Part shown: piece by piece, positions 9,276-18,036 of the stretch
Layout: each line of letters begins with the position of its first letter
Numbering within the stretch: position 1 is the stretch's first letter
Assembly: GCF_013248995.1 (NCBI RefSeq)
Contig: NZ_JABRPK010000001.1
Coordinates: forward strand, 1,265,731 to 1,329,730
Direction of reading: 5' to 3'
DNA from: Frigoribacterium sp. VKM Ac-2836
GTDB lineage: Bacteria; Actinomycetota; Actinomycetes; Actinomycetales; Microbacteriaceae
DNA: 64,000 nucleotides
Program-made: the position numbers and the translations under genes
The notes under the pieces: generated by a model
Seen by the model: only the letters and a program-made list of their open reading frames with translations
Database searches by the model: none
Told to the model about the DNA's origin: nothing

Positions 9276-11114
9276 GTGAACGAACACATCGTCCCCCCCG
9301 TGGTCGCCGCCGACCCGTCCGCCAACGCGACCGACCTGCTGCTCGATCGGGTCGCCGCGACGCCCGACGAACCGCTCTTTTCCGTTCCGAACGGCACGGG
9401 TGGATGGCGTGACGTCACGGCCGCGCAGTTCCTCACCCAGGTGCGCGCCCTGGCCAAGGGCCTGATCGCCGCAGGCGTCGAACCCGGCGACAAGATCGGG
9501 CTGATGTGTCGCACGCGGTACGAATGGACGCTCATCGACTTCGCTACCTGGTTCGCGGGGGCTCTACTGGTTCCCGTGTACGAGACGTCCTCGCCCGCGC
9601 AGGTCCACTGGAACCTTAGCGACTCCGAGGCCGTCGCCGTCATCCTCGAGACCGCCGATCACTTCTCCCGCTTCGACGAGGTGCACCCCGAGCTCCCCGC
9701 CGTGACGCGTGTCTGGCAGGTGGACCTCGGTGATCTCGACAAACTCGCCGCGTCGGGCGTCGCCGTGTCCGATGACGAACTCGAACGCCGTCGCAGCGCG
9801 GCCGTCGCCACCGACGTGGCCACGATCATCTACACCTCCGGCACCACGGGGCGCCCCAAGGGATGCGTGCTGACCCACGCCAACTTCGTCGAGACCAGCC
9901 GCAACGCCGCCGTCGCCATGAGCGATGTCGTGGCCCCCGGGTCGTCCACCCTGCTGTTCGTGACGACCGCACACGTCTTCGCCCGATTCATCGCCGTGAT
10001 GTCGGTGCATGCCGGCGTGAAGGTGGGCCACCAGGCCGACACGAAGCAGTTGCTGCCGTCGCTCGCTTCGTTCAAGCCGAGCTTCCTGCTCGCGGTCCCC
10101 CGGGTCTTCGAGAAGGTCTACAACTCGGCAGAGCAGAAAGCCGAAGCAGGGGGCAAGGGCGGCATCTTCCGCCAAGCCGTCGCCGTCGCCATCGCTCATA
10201 GCCGAGCCCTCGACGAGGGCACCGTGCCTCTGGGGCTCAGGCTTCGCTTCGCCTTGTTCGACCGCCTGGTGTACAGCAAGCTCAAGAAGGCCATGGGCGG
10301 CAACATCCGCTACGCCGTCTCGGGTTCTGCGCCGCTCGGCACGAGACTCGGCCATTTCTTCCGCAGCCTCGACATCCGCATCCTCGAGGGATACGGGTTG
10401 ACCGAGACCACGGCACCCGCGGCCGTCAACCTCGTCTCGAAGTTCAAGATCGGAACCGTCGGACCGGCCCTGCCGGGGGTCGGCATCGCGATCGCCGACG
10501 ACGGTGAGGTGCTCGTCAAGGGCGTCAACGTCTTCGCGGGGTACTGGAAGGCCGATGAGGCCACGGCCGAGGTCATGGACGACGGATGGTTCCGCACCGG
10601 GGACCTCGGGTCTCTCGACGGCGACGGGTATCTCACCATCACCGGCCGGAAGAAAGAGATCATCGTCACGGCCGGCGGCAAGAACGTCTCCCCCGCGGTT
10701 CTGGAGGACCCGATTAGGGCGAACCCCCTGGTCGGCCAGGTCGTCGTGGTGGGCGATCAACGTCCGTTCGTCGCCGCCCTCGTGACCCTCGACACGGAGA
10801 TGCTGCCCGTGTGGCTCAACAACGCCGGGGAGGCCGCTGACATGCCTCTGACAGAGGCCGCCCGTCACCCGAAGGTCCGTGCGGAGATCCAGCGAGCCGT
10901 CGATGCTGCGAACGCGACCGTCTCTCGCGCCGAATCGATCCGGAAGTTCGAGATCCTGCCGGTGGAGTTCACCGAGGCCGGCGGGCACTTGACTCCCAAG
11001 ATGAGCGTCAAGCGTGCCGTCGTCGTGAACGATTTCGCCCAACAGATCGCCGACATCTACATGGCCCATCCCGATACCGAGTCGGTGCGCACGGTCACGG
11101 CACGCGGGCGCTGA
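9276..11114 (+). CDS. Long-chain fatty acid-CoA ligase (AMP-forming), FadD15-like
   Basis: 612 residues from the GTG at 9276, chosen because GAAGGAG lies 6 bp upstream. AMP-binding signature YTSGTTGRPKG near residue 190, GYGLTETTA near residue 375 and GWFRTGDLG near residue 445 are all present, with the C-terminal lysine region GRKKEIIVTAGGKNVSP. It activates long-chain fatty acids to acyl-CoA. M. tuberculosis has fadD15 (Rv2187) at the equivalent place. It ends base-to-base with the convergent def gene. Confidence 0.92.
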   Translation: MNEHIVPPVVAADPSANATDLLLDRVAATPDEPLFSVPNGTGGWRDVTAAQFLTQVRALAKGLIAAGVEPGDKIGLMCRTRYEWTLIDFATWFAGALLVPVYETSSPAQVHWNLSDSEAVAVILETADHFSRFDEVHPELPAVTRVWQVDLGDLDKLAASGVAVSDDELERRRSAAVATDVATIIYTSGTTGRPKGCVLTHANFVETSRNAAVAMSDVVAPGSSTLLFVTTAHVFARFIAVMSVHAGVKVGHQADTKQLLPSLASFKPSFLLAVPRVFEKVYNSAEQKAEAGGKGGIFRQAVAVAIAHSRALDEGTVPLGLRLRFALFDRLVYSKLKKAMGGNIRYAVSGSAPLGTRLGHFFRSLDIRILEGYGLTETTAPAAVNLVSKFKIGTVGPALPGVGIAIADDGEVLVKGVNVFAGYWKADEATAEVMDDGWFRTGDLGSLDGDGYLTITGRKKEIIVTAGGKNVSPAVLEDPIRANPLVGQVVVVGDQRPFVAALVTLDTEMLPVWLNNAGEAADMPLTEAARHPKVRAEIQRAVDAANATVSRAESIRKFEILPVEFTEAGGHLTPKMSVKRAVVVNDFAQQIADIYMAHPDTESVRTVTARGR

Positions 11115-11612
11115 TCAGACGCGCCACCAATCGGCGGACCGGATCTGCCGCATCGCCTCGCGTTTCGTCTCGGGCTCCAGGGTGAGGACGTACAGCGTGC
11201 CGTCGAGGTGGTCCGTCTCGTGCTGGAGGGCCTGGGCCATGAGCCCCGTGCCCTCGAGCACGACCTTCCCCCCGTCCAGGTCGACCCCTTCGACCCGGGC
11301 GTACTCGTAGCGGGGTGTCGGGAACCAGAACCCGGGCACCGAGAGGCAGCCCTCGTCGACGAGGGTCTTCTCGCCCGAGACCTCGACGACGACGGGGTTC
11401 AGGACGTATCCGACCTCCCCGTCGACGTTGTAGCTGAACGCACGGAGCGACACGCCGATCTGAGCCGCGGCGACTCCGGCCCGCCCCGGCTCGCGAACGG
11501 TGTCGAGGAGATCCTCCACCAGGGAGGCGAGTCGCGGGTCGCCGATCGTGACGGGGTCGGACGCCGACCGAAGGACGGGGTCGCCGAACAGGCGGATGGG
11601 TCTCACGCTCAC
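11115..11612 (-). CDS. def: Peptide deformylase
   Basis: 165 residues, GTG start with AGGAGG 6 bp upstream. It removes the N-formyl group from nascent proteins. All three family motifs are present: GVAAAQIGV (motif 1), EGCLSVPGF (motif 2, metal cysteine) and QHETDHLDG (motif 3, metal histidines and catalytic glutamate). The Shine-Dalgarno is part of a copy of the AGGAGGCGCG word. Its stop abuts the stop of the acyl-CoA ligase gene with no intergenic base, so the two transcripts must overlap. Confidence 0.95.
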   Translation of the reverse strand: MSVRPIRLFGDPVLRSASDPVTIGDPRLASLVEDLLDTVREPGRAGVAAAQIGVSLRAFSYNVDGEVGYVLNPVVVEVSGEKTLVDEGCLSVPGFWFPTPRYEYARVEGVDLDGGKVVLEGTGLMAQALQHETDHLDGTLYVLTLEPETKREAMRQIRSADWWRV

Positions 11613-11757
11613 GGCGCGCCTCCTGGGGGGTCTGGGTGCGGTGCGGACGACTCGTCACGACACCGTGCCGACGACGGGTGGACAGGCGCGGTCGCTTTCC
11701 GGAAGCGGACGCACGCCGCATCGACGTGGCTGTTGGGTGATTCAACAGTAGTGAAGG

Positions 11758-11763
11758 TATCGT
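11758..11763 (+). promoter_or_regulatory. -10 box of leaderless parA-like promoter
   Basis: TATCGT, then 7 bp, then the GTG at 11771; no Shine-Dalgarno. Confidence 0.5.
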
Positions 11764-11770
11764 CTGTGTC

Positions 11771-12583
11771 GTGCATGTACTCAGCGTCAGCTCCCTCAAA
11801 GGCGGCGTCGGCAAGACGACGGTGACGCTCGGACTCACGTCGGCCGCCTTCGCCAAAGGTCTCAGGACCTTGGTCGTCGACCTCGATCCTCAGTCCGACG
11901 TCTCGACCGGCCTCGACATCACCGTCTCGGGCCACCTCAACGTCGCCGACGTCCTCGCCTCCCCGAAAGAGAAGACGGTCCGGGCGGCCATCGCCCCGAG
12001 CGGGTGGACCAAGGGTCGTCAGGGCAAGGTCGACGTCATGATCGGAAGCCCGTCGGCCATCAACTTCGACGGGCCGCACCCCTCGATCCGCGACATCTGG
12101 AAGCTCGAGGAGGCACTCGCGAACGTCGAGGCCGACTACGACCTCGTCCTGATCGACTGTGCCCCGTCACTCAATGCCCTCACCCGGACCGCGTGGGCCG
12201 CGTCCGACCGCGTGACGGTCGTCACCGAACCGGGCCTCTTCAGCGTGGCCGCGGCCGACCGGGCCCTCCGCGCGATCGAGGAGATCCGTCGTGGTCTGTC
12301 TCCGCGCCTCCAGCCCCTCGGCATCATCGTCAACCGGGCGCGTGTCCAGTCGCTCGAGCACCAGTTCCGCATCAAGGAGCTGCGCGACATGTTCGGCCCC
12401 CTCGTCCTGTCGCCGCAGCTTCCCGAGCGCACGTCCCTTCAGCAGGCGCAAGGCGCGGCGAAACCCCTGCACGCGTGGCCTGGCGAGAGCGCCCAAGAAA
12501 TGGCTCGCAACTTCGATCAACTCCTCGAGCGCATCATGCGGACGGCGAAGATCGGCGACTACGCCGAGCCCGCCGCCCGCTGA
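11771..12583 (+). CDS. ParA-family ATPase
   Basis: 270 residues, leaderless GTG. The deviant Walker A motif KGGVGKTTV is at residues 10-18, and VVDLDPQSDVSTG and LVLIDCAPSLN are the following ParA motifs. No parB-like gene or parS-like sites were seen beside it, so it is probably a solitary ParA of the type found near scpA or regulatory genes rather than the chromosome-partition ParA beside oriC. A strong terminator follows. Confidence 0.85.
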   Translation: MHVLSVSSLKGGVGKTTVTLGLTSAAFAKGLRTLVVDLDPQSDVSTGLDITVSGHLNVADVLASPKEKTVRAAIAPSGWTKGRQGKVDVMIGSPSAINFDGPHPSIRDIWKLEEALANVEADYDLVLIDCAPSLNALTRTAWAASDRVTVVTEPGLFSVAAADRALRAIEEIRRGLSPRLQPLGIIVNRARVQSLEHQFRIKELRDMFGPLVLSPQLPERTSLQQAQGAAKPLHAWPGESAQEMARNFDQLLERIMRTAKIGDYAEPAAR

Positions 12584-12604
12584 CAGGTCGAACCGGCCCG
12601 CAGA

Positions 12605-12640
12605 ACGAAGGCCCCGCACGACACCGTGCGGGGCCTTCGT
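12605..12640. terminator. Bidirectional terminator
   Basis: A perfect 16-bp inverted repeat starting ACGAAGGCCCCGCACG, with loop ACAC, lies between the convergent ParA and MerR-like genes. Confidence 0.85.
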
Positions 12641-12674
12641 CGTCGGCGACCGATGGGCGCCGTCGTGAGGGGTG

Positions 12675-13223
12675 TCAGCTGGCGCGCGTGCTGCGTCGAG
12701 CTGCGAGCTCGTCCGACGGGTCGGCTGCCGGCGTGCTGTCGATCTCGACGAGGCTCGACTCGACTTCTCGGAGCACCTTGCCCACGGCGATGCCGAAGAC
12801 GCCCTGACCGCGACTGACGAGGTCGATGACCTCGTCGTCCGACGTGCACAGGTAGACGCTCGCCCCATCGCTCATGAGCGTCGTCTGGGCCAGGTCGTTG
12901 ACACCGGCTTCGCGCAGCTGGTTCACGGCCGTGCGGATCTGCTGCAGCGAGATGCCCGTGTCGAGGAGGCGCTTGACGAGCTTAAGGACGAGGATGTCGC
13001 GGAAGCCGTAGAGACGTTGCGAACCGGAGCCAGCCGCGCCGCGGATGGTCGGTTCGACGAGTTGCGTCCGAGCCCAGTAGTCGAGCTGGCGATAGCTGAT
13101 GCCGGCCGCCTTCGCCGCGACGGTGCCGCGGTAACCGCTGTCGGCGTCGTGTTCGGGCAAGCCGTCCGTGAAGAGCAGACCCAGCTCGTAGCGGGATTCC
13201 TCGGGGGAACCTGACTCACTCAT
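12675..13223 (-). CDS. MerR-like transcriptional regulator (Rv1830 type)
   Basis: 182 residues from the ATG at 13221-13223 (GGAAGG upstream). A MerR-type DNA-binding head is visible in AAKAAGISYRQLDYWART and the following wing, with a DxxxLKLVKRLLDTGISLQQIR dimerisation helix. The order MerR (Rv1830) - FtsR (Rv1828) - GarA (Rv1827) is conserved in actinobacteria, although the bifunctional nuclease gene usually between them is absent here. No effector-binding domain is recognisable. The gap to the FtsR gene is 154 bp, so it probably has its own promoter. Confidence 0.85.
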   Translation of the reverse strand: MSESGSPEESRYELGLLFTDGLPEHDADSGYRGTVAAKAAGISYRQLDYWARTQLVEPTIRGAAGSGSQRLYGFRDILVLKLVKRLLDTGISLQQIRTAVNQLREAGVNDLAQTTLMSDGASVYLCTSDDEVIDLVSRGQGVFGIAVGKVLREVESSLVEIDSTPAADPSDELAARRSTRAS

Positions 13224-13377
13224 GCTGTTGCCTTCCACGTTCTTCTGCCGGAGCTCAACGTTCAACATCGGGTTGATGGTTGTACAGGACTCACGGTACC
13301 CACAACGGGGAGCTGCCTGGGCGACATTCGCTCCGACGGGTCGGCGTGTCGAGGATATTCGCCCGGAGCGCGAACGT

Positions 13378-14076
13378 CTAGGCGTCGAGGCGACCCAGGG
13401 CGGAGCGGACGAGCCCCGCGCGGACGACGTCGACCTGCGCCGCCAGCTCGCGTGAGAGTTCGGCGACCCGGGCCCGTGAGGCCGCGTCGTGCTTGCGCGC
13501 CAGCGGAGCCAGAGCCGTCTCGATGAGGCCGAGTTCGCGATCGACCGAGGCGCGCACCGTCCTCAGATGGCGGGGCCCGATGCCCGACTTGCCCAGCTCG
13601 ACCAGGGCCGACAGGACCACGACCGATTCGTCGCCGTAACGACCCGCGGCCGGCAGGAGCGACGCCGACACGGCCTCGTCGAGCAGGGCGGGTGATGCGC
13701 CGGTCTCACGGAGCAGCTCGTCGCGGCCGAAGCGGCGGCCGTGCGTCACGATCGAGACGGGCGCAGCCCCCGACGGGAGAGTTGCCGGACGACCGGCGTC
13801 GAGGTCGGCGAGGTGTTGACGGATCACCTTGAGCGGCAGGTAGTGGTCCCGCTGGAGCCCGAGGATGAAACGGAGCCGCTCGACGTCGGTGGGCGAGAAC
13901 TTGCGGTAGCCCGAAGGGGTACGCACCGGGGTGACCAACTCGCGCTCTTCGAGGAAGCGCAGCTTGCTGTTGGAGAGATCGGGGAACTCCGGCTTGAGCC
14001 GAGAGAGGACCTGCCCGATCGTCAACAGGTCGGACGGCCCGGTCTGCGACGACCGGGCGGCGGCGGTGCGGGGCAC
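13378..14076 (-). CDS. ftsR: FtsR-type MerR regulator
   Basis: 232 residues, GTG start 2 bp after the garA stop, so the two genes are translationally coupled. The MerR head shows LLTIGQVLSRLKPEFPDLS, SKLRFLEERELV and TPSGYRKFSPTDVERLRFIL, the FtsR (Rv1828/Cg1631) signature. In Corynebacterium FtsR activates ftsZ expression. Position after garA matches the conserved cluster. Confidence 0.88.
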   Translation of the reverse strand: MPRTAAARSSQTGPSDLLTIGQVLSRLKPEFPDLSNSKLRFLEERELVTPVRTPSGYRKFSPTDVERLRFILGLQRDHYLPLKVIRQHLADLDAGRPATLPSGAAPVSIVTHGRRFGRDELLRETGASPALLDEAVSASLLPAAGRYGDESVVVLSALVELGKSGIGPRHLRTVRASVDRELGLIETALAPLARKHDAASRARVAELSRELAAQVDVVRAGLVRSALGRLDA

Positions 14077-14078
14077 GG

Positions 14079-14567
14079 CTACTTGATCGCCAGGTGCGCG
14101 AGGTCGACCCGCGAGGCGTAGAAGGTCAGGCGGAACTTGCCGACCTGGACCTCGGCACCGTCGGAGAGGCTGGCCTCGTCGATGCGGACGCCATCGAAGT
14201 AGGTGCCGTTCAGGGACCCGAGATCGCGCACGCTGAAGCTGGTGCCCTCGCGGCGGAACTCGGCGTGCTTGCGGCTGACCGTGACGTCGTCGAGGAAGAT
14301 GCCGGCGTCGGGGTGACGCCCAGCGACCGTCACGTCGGAGTCGAGGAGGAACCGGGCGCCGATGTTGGGGCCGCGACGGACCACGAGAAGAGCGGACCCC
14401 GAAGGCAGTGCGGCGACGGCGTCACGCTCGTCGGCGGACACGCCGCCCTCGAGAGCGGCCAGTTGCGCCTGGAACTCTTCGTTGAAGCTGAGGGTCGTGT
14501 CGACCTCGCGAGGGGCGCCGTGGGCGCGGTCCTGCTCGCCTGGTACCGGGTTGGCGGGCTCTGCCAT
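14079..14567 (-). CDS. garA: FHA-domain regulator GarA/OdhI
   Basis: 162 residues, ATG with a strong AAAGGAGG Shine-Dalgarno. The C-terminal forkhead-associated domain contains AGRHPDAGIFLDDVTVSRKHAEF and LGSLNGTYFDG, with the phosphothreonine-binding arginine and serine. The N-terminal VDTTLSF corresponds to the double-threonine site that PknB/PknG-type kinases phosphorylate in GarA. Unphosphorylated GarA/OdhI restrains 2-oxoglutarate dehydrogenase and glutamate metabolism. It is first in an operon with ftsR. Confidence 0.92.
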   Translation of the reverse strand: MAEPANPVPGEQDRAHGAPREVDTTLSFNEEFQAQLAALEGGVSADERDAVAALPSGSALLVVRRGPNIGARFLLDSDVTVAGRHPDAGIFLDDVTVSRKHAEFRREGTSFSVRDLGSLNGTYFDGVRIDEASLSDGAEVQVGKFRLTFYASRVDLAHLAIK

Positions 14568-14799
14568 CGTGGACCTCCTTTGGCGTCCCAGCGTATCGGA
14601 ACTCCGACCCTCGTCGGGAACGTATTTCGGCGACCCGCCCCCTGCGACGCGGCTCGCGCGCAGGTGAGACGGTCTCGGCTCCGTTCACCGCGCCTCCTCA
14701 TGCAACTCCCCACCGCCTCAGGGCGTGGTCATAGGGATCTCTTGGGTGGGCACCGTTCCATGGACCCATCGTCACCACCACCGCCACAGGAGGCACACC

Positions 14800-16299
14800 A
14801 TGAACGACCGCGACGGCGACATCACGACCGGCAACCCGGACGAGGCCACGCCCGTCACGCCTTCCGCGTCGACCGACTCGAGGGCGACCGAGGACGCCCC
14901 CCAGGCCCACACGCTCCCCCACGTGACCGGTTCGTCCGACGCACGCTACGTCTCGGCGGCCCCCCTCTGGATGGCCCAGGACGACAACCACCAGGCGTAC
15001 GACTCGGCGACCGGCACGCCCTCGGCGGACGGCGGCGACGGAGCACGGGGCACGGTGCCCCCGACCTTCGGCCGCGCCCCTTCTGCCCGCCGCTCACGGA
15101 AGTGGCTCGCCCTCACCGGTGCGGCCGCGGCCGTCGTCATCGTCGCCGGCGCGGCGGGCGGCGGCGCGTACGCCGCCGGACGCTCGGCCGGCAGCGCGGC
15201 GGCACAGGCGGCGAGCGAACGACAGGCCCTCGAGTTGCTGCCCCAGCTCACGCGACCCGGCACCGGGTCCAATGATTCGACGTCCCCGTTCGGCGGCTCG
15301 GTACCGCAGGGAGGCCAGTCACAGGGCGGTTCGACGCAGGGCGGTTCGACGCAGCAGGGCACCTCCACCCAGACCAGCGCCACGGCGGCCACCGACGACG
15401 AGAAGGCCGGCGTCGTCACCATCGTCTCGACGCTGAACTACGACGCCGCGTACAAGTCCGCGGGCACGGGCATGATCCTCACCTCGGGCGGGCTGATCCT
15501 GACGAACAACCACGTCGTCCAGGGTGCGACCAGCATCCAGGTGACCGTCGAGTCGACGGGCGAGAGCTACACGGCCGACGTCGTGGGCACCGACGCCACC
15601 AACGACGTGGCCGTGCTGAAGCTGCAGGACGCGACCGGCCTCACCCCGGTGAGCTTCGACGCGTCCGCCGACGTGGCCACGGGCGACACCGTCCACTCGA
15701 CCGGCAACGCCGAGGGCACGGGCGACCTGGTCACCGCCGAGGGCACGGTGCTCGCCACCGACCAGTCCATCACGGTGCAGAGCGAGTCCGGCTCGGGCAC
15801 CGAGTCGTTGTCCGGCCTCATCGAGGTCGACGCCGACGTGGTCTCTGGCGACTCCGGCGGCCCGCTGCGCGACGGTGACGGAGACGTCGTCGGCATCGTG
15901 ACGGCCGCTTCGCAGGGCTCGTCGACGATCACCGGATACGCCATCCCGATCGATCACGCCCTCGCCATCGCGAAGCAGATCCAGTCGGGCACCGGCAGCT
16001 CCACCGTGCAGATCGGCCTGCCCGCCTTCCTCGGCGCGCAGATCTCGAGCGCGGCCGCCGGCACCGCCGGCGGCGTGACGATCGCCGGGACCGTCGAGGG
16101 CAGCGCGGCCGCATCGGCCGGCCTGGTCGCCGGCGACGTCGTCACCGCTGTCGACGGGACGGCCGTCGCGGACTCGTCCGCACTCACGGCGGCGATCCGG
16201 GCGCACGAGTCGGGCGACCAGGTCTCGCTCAGCTGGACCGACACGGCCGGCACGTCGCACACCGCGACCGTGACGCTGGGCGACGGTCCCGCCGCCTGA
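14800..16299 (+). CDS. Membrane-anchored HtrA/PepD-like serine protease with PDZ domain
   Basis: 499 residues from the ATG at 14800 (CACAGGAGG upstream). A disordered cytoplasmic N-terminus of about 100 residues precedes one transmembrane helix (WLALTGAAAAVVIVAGAAG). After a Gly/Ser/Gln-rich linker with repeated QGGSTQGGSTQ comes a trypsin fold with catalytic His in LTNNHVVQGA, Asp in DATNDVAVLKL and Ser in GDSGGPL. A C-terminal PDZ domain begins near residue 400. Predicted role is extracytoplasmic protein quality control. Confidence 0.9.
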   Translation: MNDRDGDITTGNPDEATPVTPSASTDSRATEDAPQAHTLPHVTGSSDARYVSAAPLWMAQDDNHQAYDSATGTPSADGGDGARGTVPPTFGRAPSARRSRKWLALTGAAAAVVIVAGAAGGGAYAAGRSAGSAAAQAASERQALELLPQLTRPGTGSNDSTSPFGGSVPQGGQSQGGSTQGGSTQQGTSTQTSATAATDDEKAGVVTIVSTLNYDAAYKSAGTGMILTSGGLILTNNHVVQGATSIQVTVESTGESYTADVVGTDATNDVAVLKLQDATGLTPVSFDASADVATGDTVHSTGNAEGTGDLVTAEGTVLATDQSITVQSESGSGTESLSGLIEVDADVVSGDSGGPLRDGDGDVVGIVTAASQGSSTITGYAIPIDHALAIAKQIQSGTGSSTVQIGLPAFLGAQISSAAAGTAGGVTIAGTVEGSAAASAGLVAGDVVTAVDGTAVADSSALTAAIRAHESGDQVSLSWTDTAGTSHTATVTLGDGPAA

Positions 16300-16358
16300 T
16301 CCGAGATCGGGTTCGAACGGCGCGCCCCACCGACGGGTGGAGCGGGCCGTCGACCGTG

Positions 16359-17348
16359 TCAGTCGAGACCGACGGCGCGGCGGAAGACGCCCGGGCGCAC
16401 GACGGTCGCACCGACCGTGGCGACCCGGCCTGCGAGGGCTCGGTCAGCGGTCACGACGACGACACGAGACCTCGTGCCCGACACCCCCTGCACCTCGCGC
16501 ACCCGTGCCACGATCGCCGAGTCCCCGTCGGCTTCGGCCCGGAGGACGGTCAGACCGGGGTACGTGTCGCCCACGGCGCGGGCGTCCCCTTCGACGACGG
16601 CGCTCATGGCCGGCCATCGCCAGGTGGGCGTCCCCGGCGGCTCGGCAGCGGAGGCGTCGGCGGTGGCGAACGCGCCGTCGCCCGCCGGTGACACGTCCGT
16701 GGCCGGGCGACGCGTCGTGACGACTGCCTGCCCTCGGTCGCTGTCCGATGCCACGAGCGACTCGGCCAGCCCGTGCCCGACTCCGCGTGACAGGGCGTCC
16801 AGCAATCGGCTCGTGGCCCCCGCCCGATCACGCCACCATCCGTCGGGCCGCGAACCGAGGACGTTCGCGACGTCGACCACGACATGTACCTCGGCGGCGA
16901 GCTCGGCGCGGAGCCTCGGCCAGGACGCCGCGAAGCCGGGGTGCAACGGCAGATCGGCCACCTCGGCGGCCGGCACCCACCCCAGGGCGATGCTCTCGGC
17001 ATCCGAGACGACCGGCTCGAACGGGCGCGTCGCCCGGGCCACGACGGTCGTGTACGACCAGAATCCGAGGTCGAGTTCGGACGCGAACAGCAGGCGCAGG
17101 GCGTCGACCGGCACAGCGGCCTCTTCACCGCTCTCGCGGAGCGCACCCTCGACGGCGCTCTCGTCGTGGTGACGGGCGCCTCCGGGCAGGCCCCACGTCC
17201 CGCCGAAATGGCTCCAGTCGGCCCGGTGCTGCAGCAGGACACGGTCATCCGGGTCGACGACCAGGAGACCGGCGGCCCCGGCGCGACCCCAGAACCGACG
17301 CCCGTCGGGAGCTTCGACCCAGCCGTCCGCGGGTTCGTGCGTGTTCAC
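16359..17348 (-). CDS. NUDIX hydrolase fused to a NYN/PIN-like nuclease domain
   Basis: 329 residues. The first 150 residues are a NUDIX hydrolase with box GARHHDESAVEGALRESGEE, matching GX5EX7REXXEE with alanine where the last glycycine-like position is expected. The second half opens with VVVDVANVLGSRPDGWWRDR, and ends with VVVVTADRALAGRV and VRPGVFRRAVG, which read like a NYN/PIN-like RNase core with acidic residues D and D. The likely reaction of the first domain is hydrolysis of a nucleoside diphosphate derivative; the second may cut RNA. The fusion is inferred from motifs; the linker between domains is Ala/Pro rich. Confidence 0.75.
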   Translation of the reverse strand: MNTHEPADGWVEAPDGRRFWGRAGAAGLLVVDPDDRVLLQHRADWSHFGGTWGLPGGARHHDESAVEGALRESGEEAAVPVDALRLLFASELDLGFWSYTTVVARATRPFEPVVSDAESIALGWVPAAEVADLPLHPGFAASWPRLRAELAAEVHVVVDVANVLGSRPDGWWRDRAGATSRLLDALSRGVGHGLAESLVASDSDRGQAVVTTRRPATDVSPAGDGAFATADASAAEPPGTPTWRWPAMSAVVEGDARAVGDTYPGLTVLRAEADGDSAIVARVREVQGVSGTRSRVVVVTADRALAGRVATVGATVVRPGVFRRAVGLD

Positions 17349-17561
17349 GGGGTCGAGCTTGCCACAGTGATCAGGAGGCGGTGCTCACCTCGCGGGCAGG
17401 ACGACACGTCGAATGGACGACCGCCGGGCAGCGGACCGAACCGATGCGGCGACCGCTCCGAAGGCATACCTGGGGCTGACCCGGAACCCGATGCCGGGCC
17501 AGCCCTCCCCCGCTCCCGACACCGCGCCTCCCCGGGGTCGAACCGGAACACGACGAGGGCC

Positions 17562-17948
17562 TCAGGGCTGCTGCACGGAGAAGACGTTGCCGGCCGGATC
17601 GGTGAACCAGGCGATGTCGGGGCCCCTGTCGGCGCTGCGACCGCGCATGACGCCGCGGGCGTCGGAGTGGCCGCCGTAGTGCTCGGGCTCGAGGCCGAGT
17701 TCGGCCAGGTCGTCGAGGGCCACGTCGACGTCGTCGACCACGAAGTTCAGCACGGTGAAGGACCCGACCACGTGGTCGGGCTTGCCGTAGACGAGGACCC
17801 ACGCCGCGCCTCCCGGAAGACGGAGGCGGAACATCTGGCCCTCGACGACGACCTCCGTCTCGAGACCGAGGACGTCACGGTAGAAGGACGTGGCGGCCGG
17901 CACGTCGTCGACGCTGAAGCCGGAGTAGCCGGACTGTGGACGGAACAC
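17562..17948 (-). CDS. VOC-family (glyoxalase/dioxygenase-like) protein
   Basis: 128 residues from the GTG at 17946-17948 (AAGGGAG 6 bp upstream). The beta-alpha-beta-beta-beta fold of vicinal-oxygen-chelate proteins shows in GYSGFSVDDVPAATSFYRDVLGL and the terminal DIAWFTDPAGNVFSV. Substrate unknown. The 213 bp to the NUDIX gene hold no recognisable gene; a CGCGCCTCCC word sits at 17523. Confidence 0.78.
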   Translation of the reverse strand: MFRPQSGYSGFSVDDVPAATSFYRDVLGLETEVVVEGQMFRLRLPGGAAWVLVYGKPDHVVGSFTVLNFVVDDVDVALDDLAELGLEPEHYGGHSDARGVMRGRSADRGPDIAWFTDPAGNVFSVQQP

Positions 17949-18036
17949 GGGTTGCTCCCTTCTCGGGCGGGACGTCCGGCGGACGCCGGCGTGGTGCCCA
18001 GCGTGGCCCTCGTCCGACCGATGCGCCACCCCCGGG

